The notes below the pieces were generated by a model. It made no database searches. It saw nothing but the letters and a program-made list of their open reading frames with translations, and was not told where the DNA came from. Below, piece after piece: positions 34,252 to 35,091 of a stretch of 35,091 nt of DNA (the stretch's first letter is position 1; the number at the start of each line of letters is the position of its first letter). Location: assembly GCA_947630715.1 (NCBI GenBank), contig CANRIP010000027.1, forward strand, positions 1 through 35,091, in the 5' to 3' direction. This DNA comes from an uncultured Acetatifactor sp. GTDB lineage: Bacteria; Bacillota; Clostridia; Lachnospirales; Lachnospiraceae. A program made the position numbers and the translations under genes.

Positions 34252-35016
34252 ATGGAAATTTTTGAAGATTATGCGTATTACTATAATGCATTTTACCGTG
34301 ACAAAAATTATAAAGAAGAAGCAAGGCAGATAGATGTGCTTTTAAAGAAGTATGGAAATGATGTACATACATTGATTAATTTTGGATGCGGGACAGGAAA
34401 GCATGACATTGAGCTTAGCCGACTAGGATATGAGTGCACAGGGATTGATATGAGCGGGATGATGATTGATATTGCGAAAGAAAATGCTGAAAAGGAATCA
34501 CTTGGAATAGAATTTTCCGTAGCGGATATCAGATGCTATGAAGATTCCAAAAAGTATGATGCTGTTATTTCGCTGTTTCATGTTATGAGCTATCAGAATA
34601 GCAATTATGATATACTTTCTGCTTTTAAATCTGCAAGAAAGGCTTTAGGAAATGAAAAAGGCGGGATATTGCTGTTTGATGCCTGGTACGGTCCGGGTGT
34701 GCTTAGCGACAAGCCTTGTGTGAGAGTCAAAGAAATAGAAGATGATAAAAACCGGCTGGTCAGGCTTGCAAAACCTGTGATGTATGACAAAAGGAATGTT
34801 GTGGATGTGTGTTATGAAGTGCTGGTCATTGATAAAGTAACAGGATTGACAAAAGTGATCAATGAGGTACATTCGATGAGATATTTTTTCAGACCTGAAT
34901 TGGAATTTTTATTGCAGGAAGCAGGTTTTGAGCTGGTTGATAATATGGATTGCAGTACGCTTGGTGAAACAGATTATAATTCGTGGACGAGCTATTTTGT
35001 GGCGAAGGCTGTTTAG
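34252..35016 (+). CDS. Class I SAM methyltransferase, TylM1/DesVI-like sugar N-methyltransferase
   Basis: This is a 254-residue cytosolic methyltransferase. It begins FEDYAYYYNAFYRDKNY, has the S-adenosylmethionine site LINFGCGTGKHDIEL (G45, G47, G49), GIDMSGMMIDIA and ISLFHVMSY, and ends NSWTSYFVAKAV. The overall pattern is that of the N-methyltransferases that methylate the amino group of dTDP-amino sugars, such as TylM1 and DesVI. An aminotransferase of the matching kind lies upstream in the same cluster, which supports an N-methylated amino sugar. AAGGAG lies 11 bases before the ATG. A small-molecule or protein methyltransferase is the alternative. Confidence 0.75.
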   Translation: MEIFEDYAYYYNAFYRDKNYKEEARQIDVLLKKYGNDVHTLINFGCGTGKHDIELSRLGYECTGIDMSGMMIDIAKENAEKESLGIEFSVADIRCYEDSKKYDAVISLFHVMSYQNSNYDILSAFKSARKALGNEKGGILLFDAWYGPGVLSDKPCVRVKEIEDDKNRLVRLAKPVMYDKRNVVDVCYEVLVIDKVTGLTKVINEVHSMRYFFRPELEFLLQEAGFELVDNMDCSTLGETDYNSWTSYFVAKAV

Positions 35017-35027
35017 AAGGGAATACC

Positions 35028-35091
35028 ATGAGAAAAAAGAAGGTAGCGGTAATTTTATTATCATTGCCACAAGATGGAGGCGGGCATCAGT
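35028..35091 (+). CDS. Start of a probable glycosyltransferase, cut by the window edge
   Basis: Twenty-one codons are visible (MRKKKVAVILLSLPQDGGGHQ). AAGGG lies six bases before the ATG. The strand followed by a Gly-rich, His-containing turn resembles the N terminus of GT-B glycosyltransferases of families 1 and 4, but too little is present to be sure. Confidence 0.45.
   Translation, partial: MRKKKVAVILLSLPQDGGGHQ

Overview
The window looks like a chromosomal segment of a spore-forming Clostridia member, most likely Lachnospiraceae. The evidence is the secA-prfB pair, a spoVAD gene, an FMN riboswitch in front of an ECF-type riboflavin transporter, sigma-A promoters of the TTGaca-17-TAtAaT type, and a DUF975 membrane protein. 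No tRNA, rRNA, CRISPR array, transposase or phage gene was seen.

The left part (about 1-19,800) is GC-rich housekeeping DNA. In order it holds: the 5' part of uxaC (minus strand); a HerA/YjgR-type ATPase; secA and prfB, the latter with its programmed +1 frameshift; a three-gene minus-strand operon (small membrane protein, SprA-like putative metallopeptidase, DUF975 protein); tex with a strikingly structured leader; a two-gene heterodimeric ABC exporter; FMN riboswitch plus ribU; trpS; a membrane-anchored protein with two SH3b domains; and an isolated spoVAD with a forespore-type promoter.

The right part (about 20,060 to the end) is one plus-strand gene cluster, much more AT-rich, that builds and decorates a surface glycan or glycoprotein. 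It runs from a promoter with a leader of about 220 bases. It encodes a CDP-glycerol-transferase-like protein, UDP-glucose dehydrogenase, a propeller-like unknown, an FkbM methyltransferase, an asparagine-synthase-like amidotransferase broken by one extra G in a G8 tract, a small stand-alone Rossmann-like protein, a glycosyltransferase, a TIGR04325-type methyltransferase, a cupin, a perosamine-synthase-like aminotransferase, a radical SAM/SPASM protein, a second FkbM-type protein, a TylM1/DesVI-like N-methyltransferase, and the start of another glycosyltransferase. The likely product contains uronic acid (possibly amidated) and a 4-amino sugar that is N-methylated, with further methyl groups. 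No flippase or polymerase is inside the window, and the cluster continues past the right edge.

Three features deserve most attention. First, poly-G tracts of exactly seven bases lie in frame in three genes of the AT-rich cluster, and an eight-base tract knocks asnB out of frame, which suggests slipped-strand phase variation. Second, a similar Rossmann-like module appears in five different proteins of the cluster, alone or fused to methyltransferases and a glycosyltransferase. Third, the tex leader can form a hairpin whose whole 9-base loop is complementary to the bases just before the ribosome binding site, giving a riboswitch-like pseudoknot.
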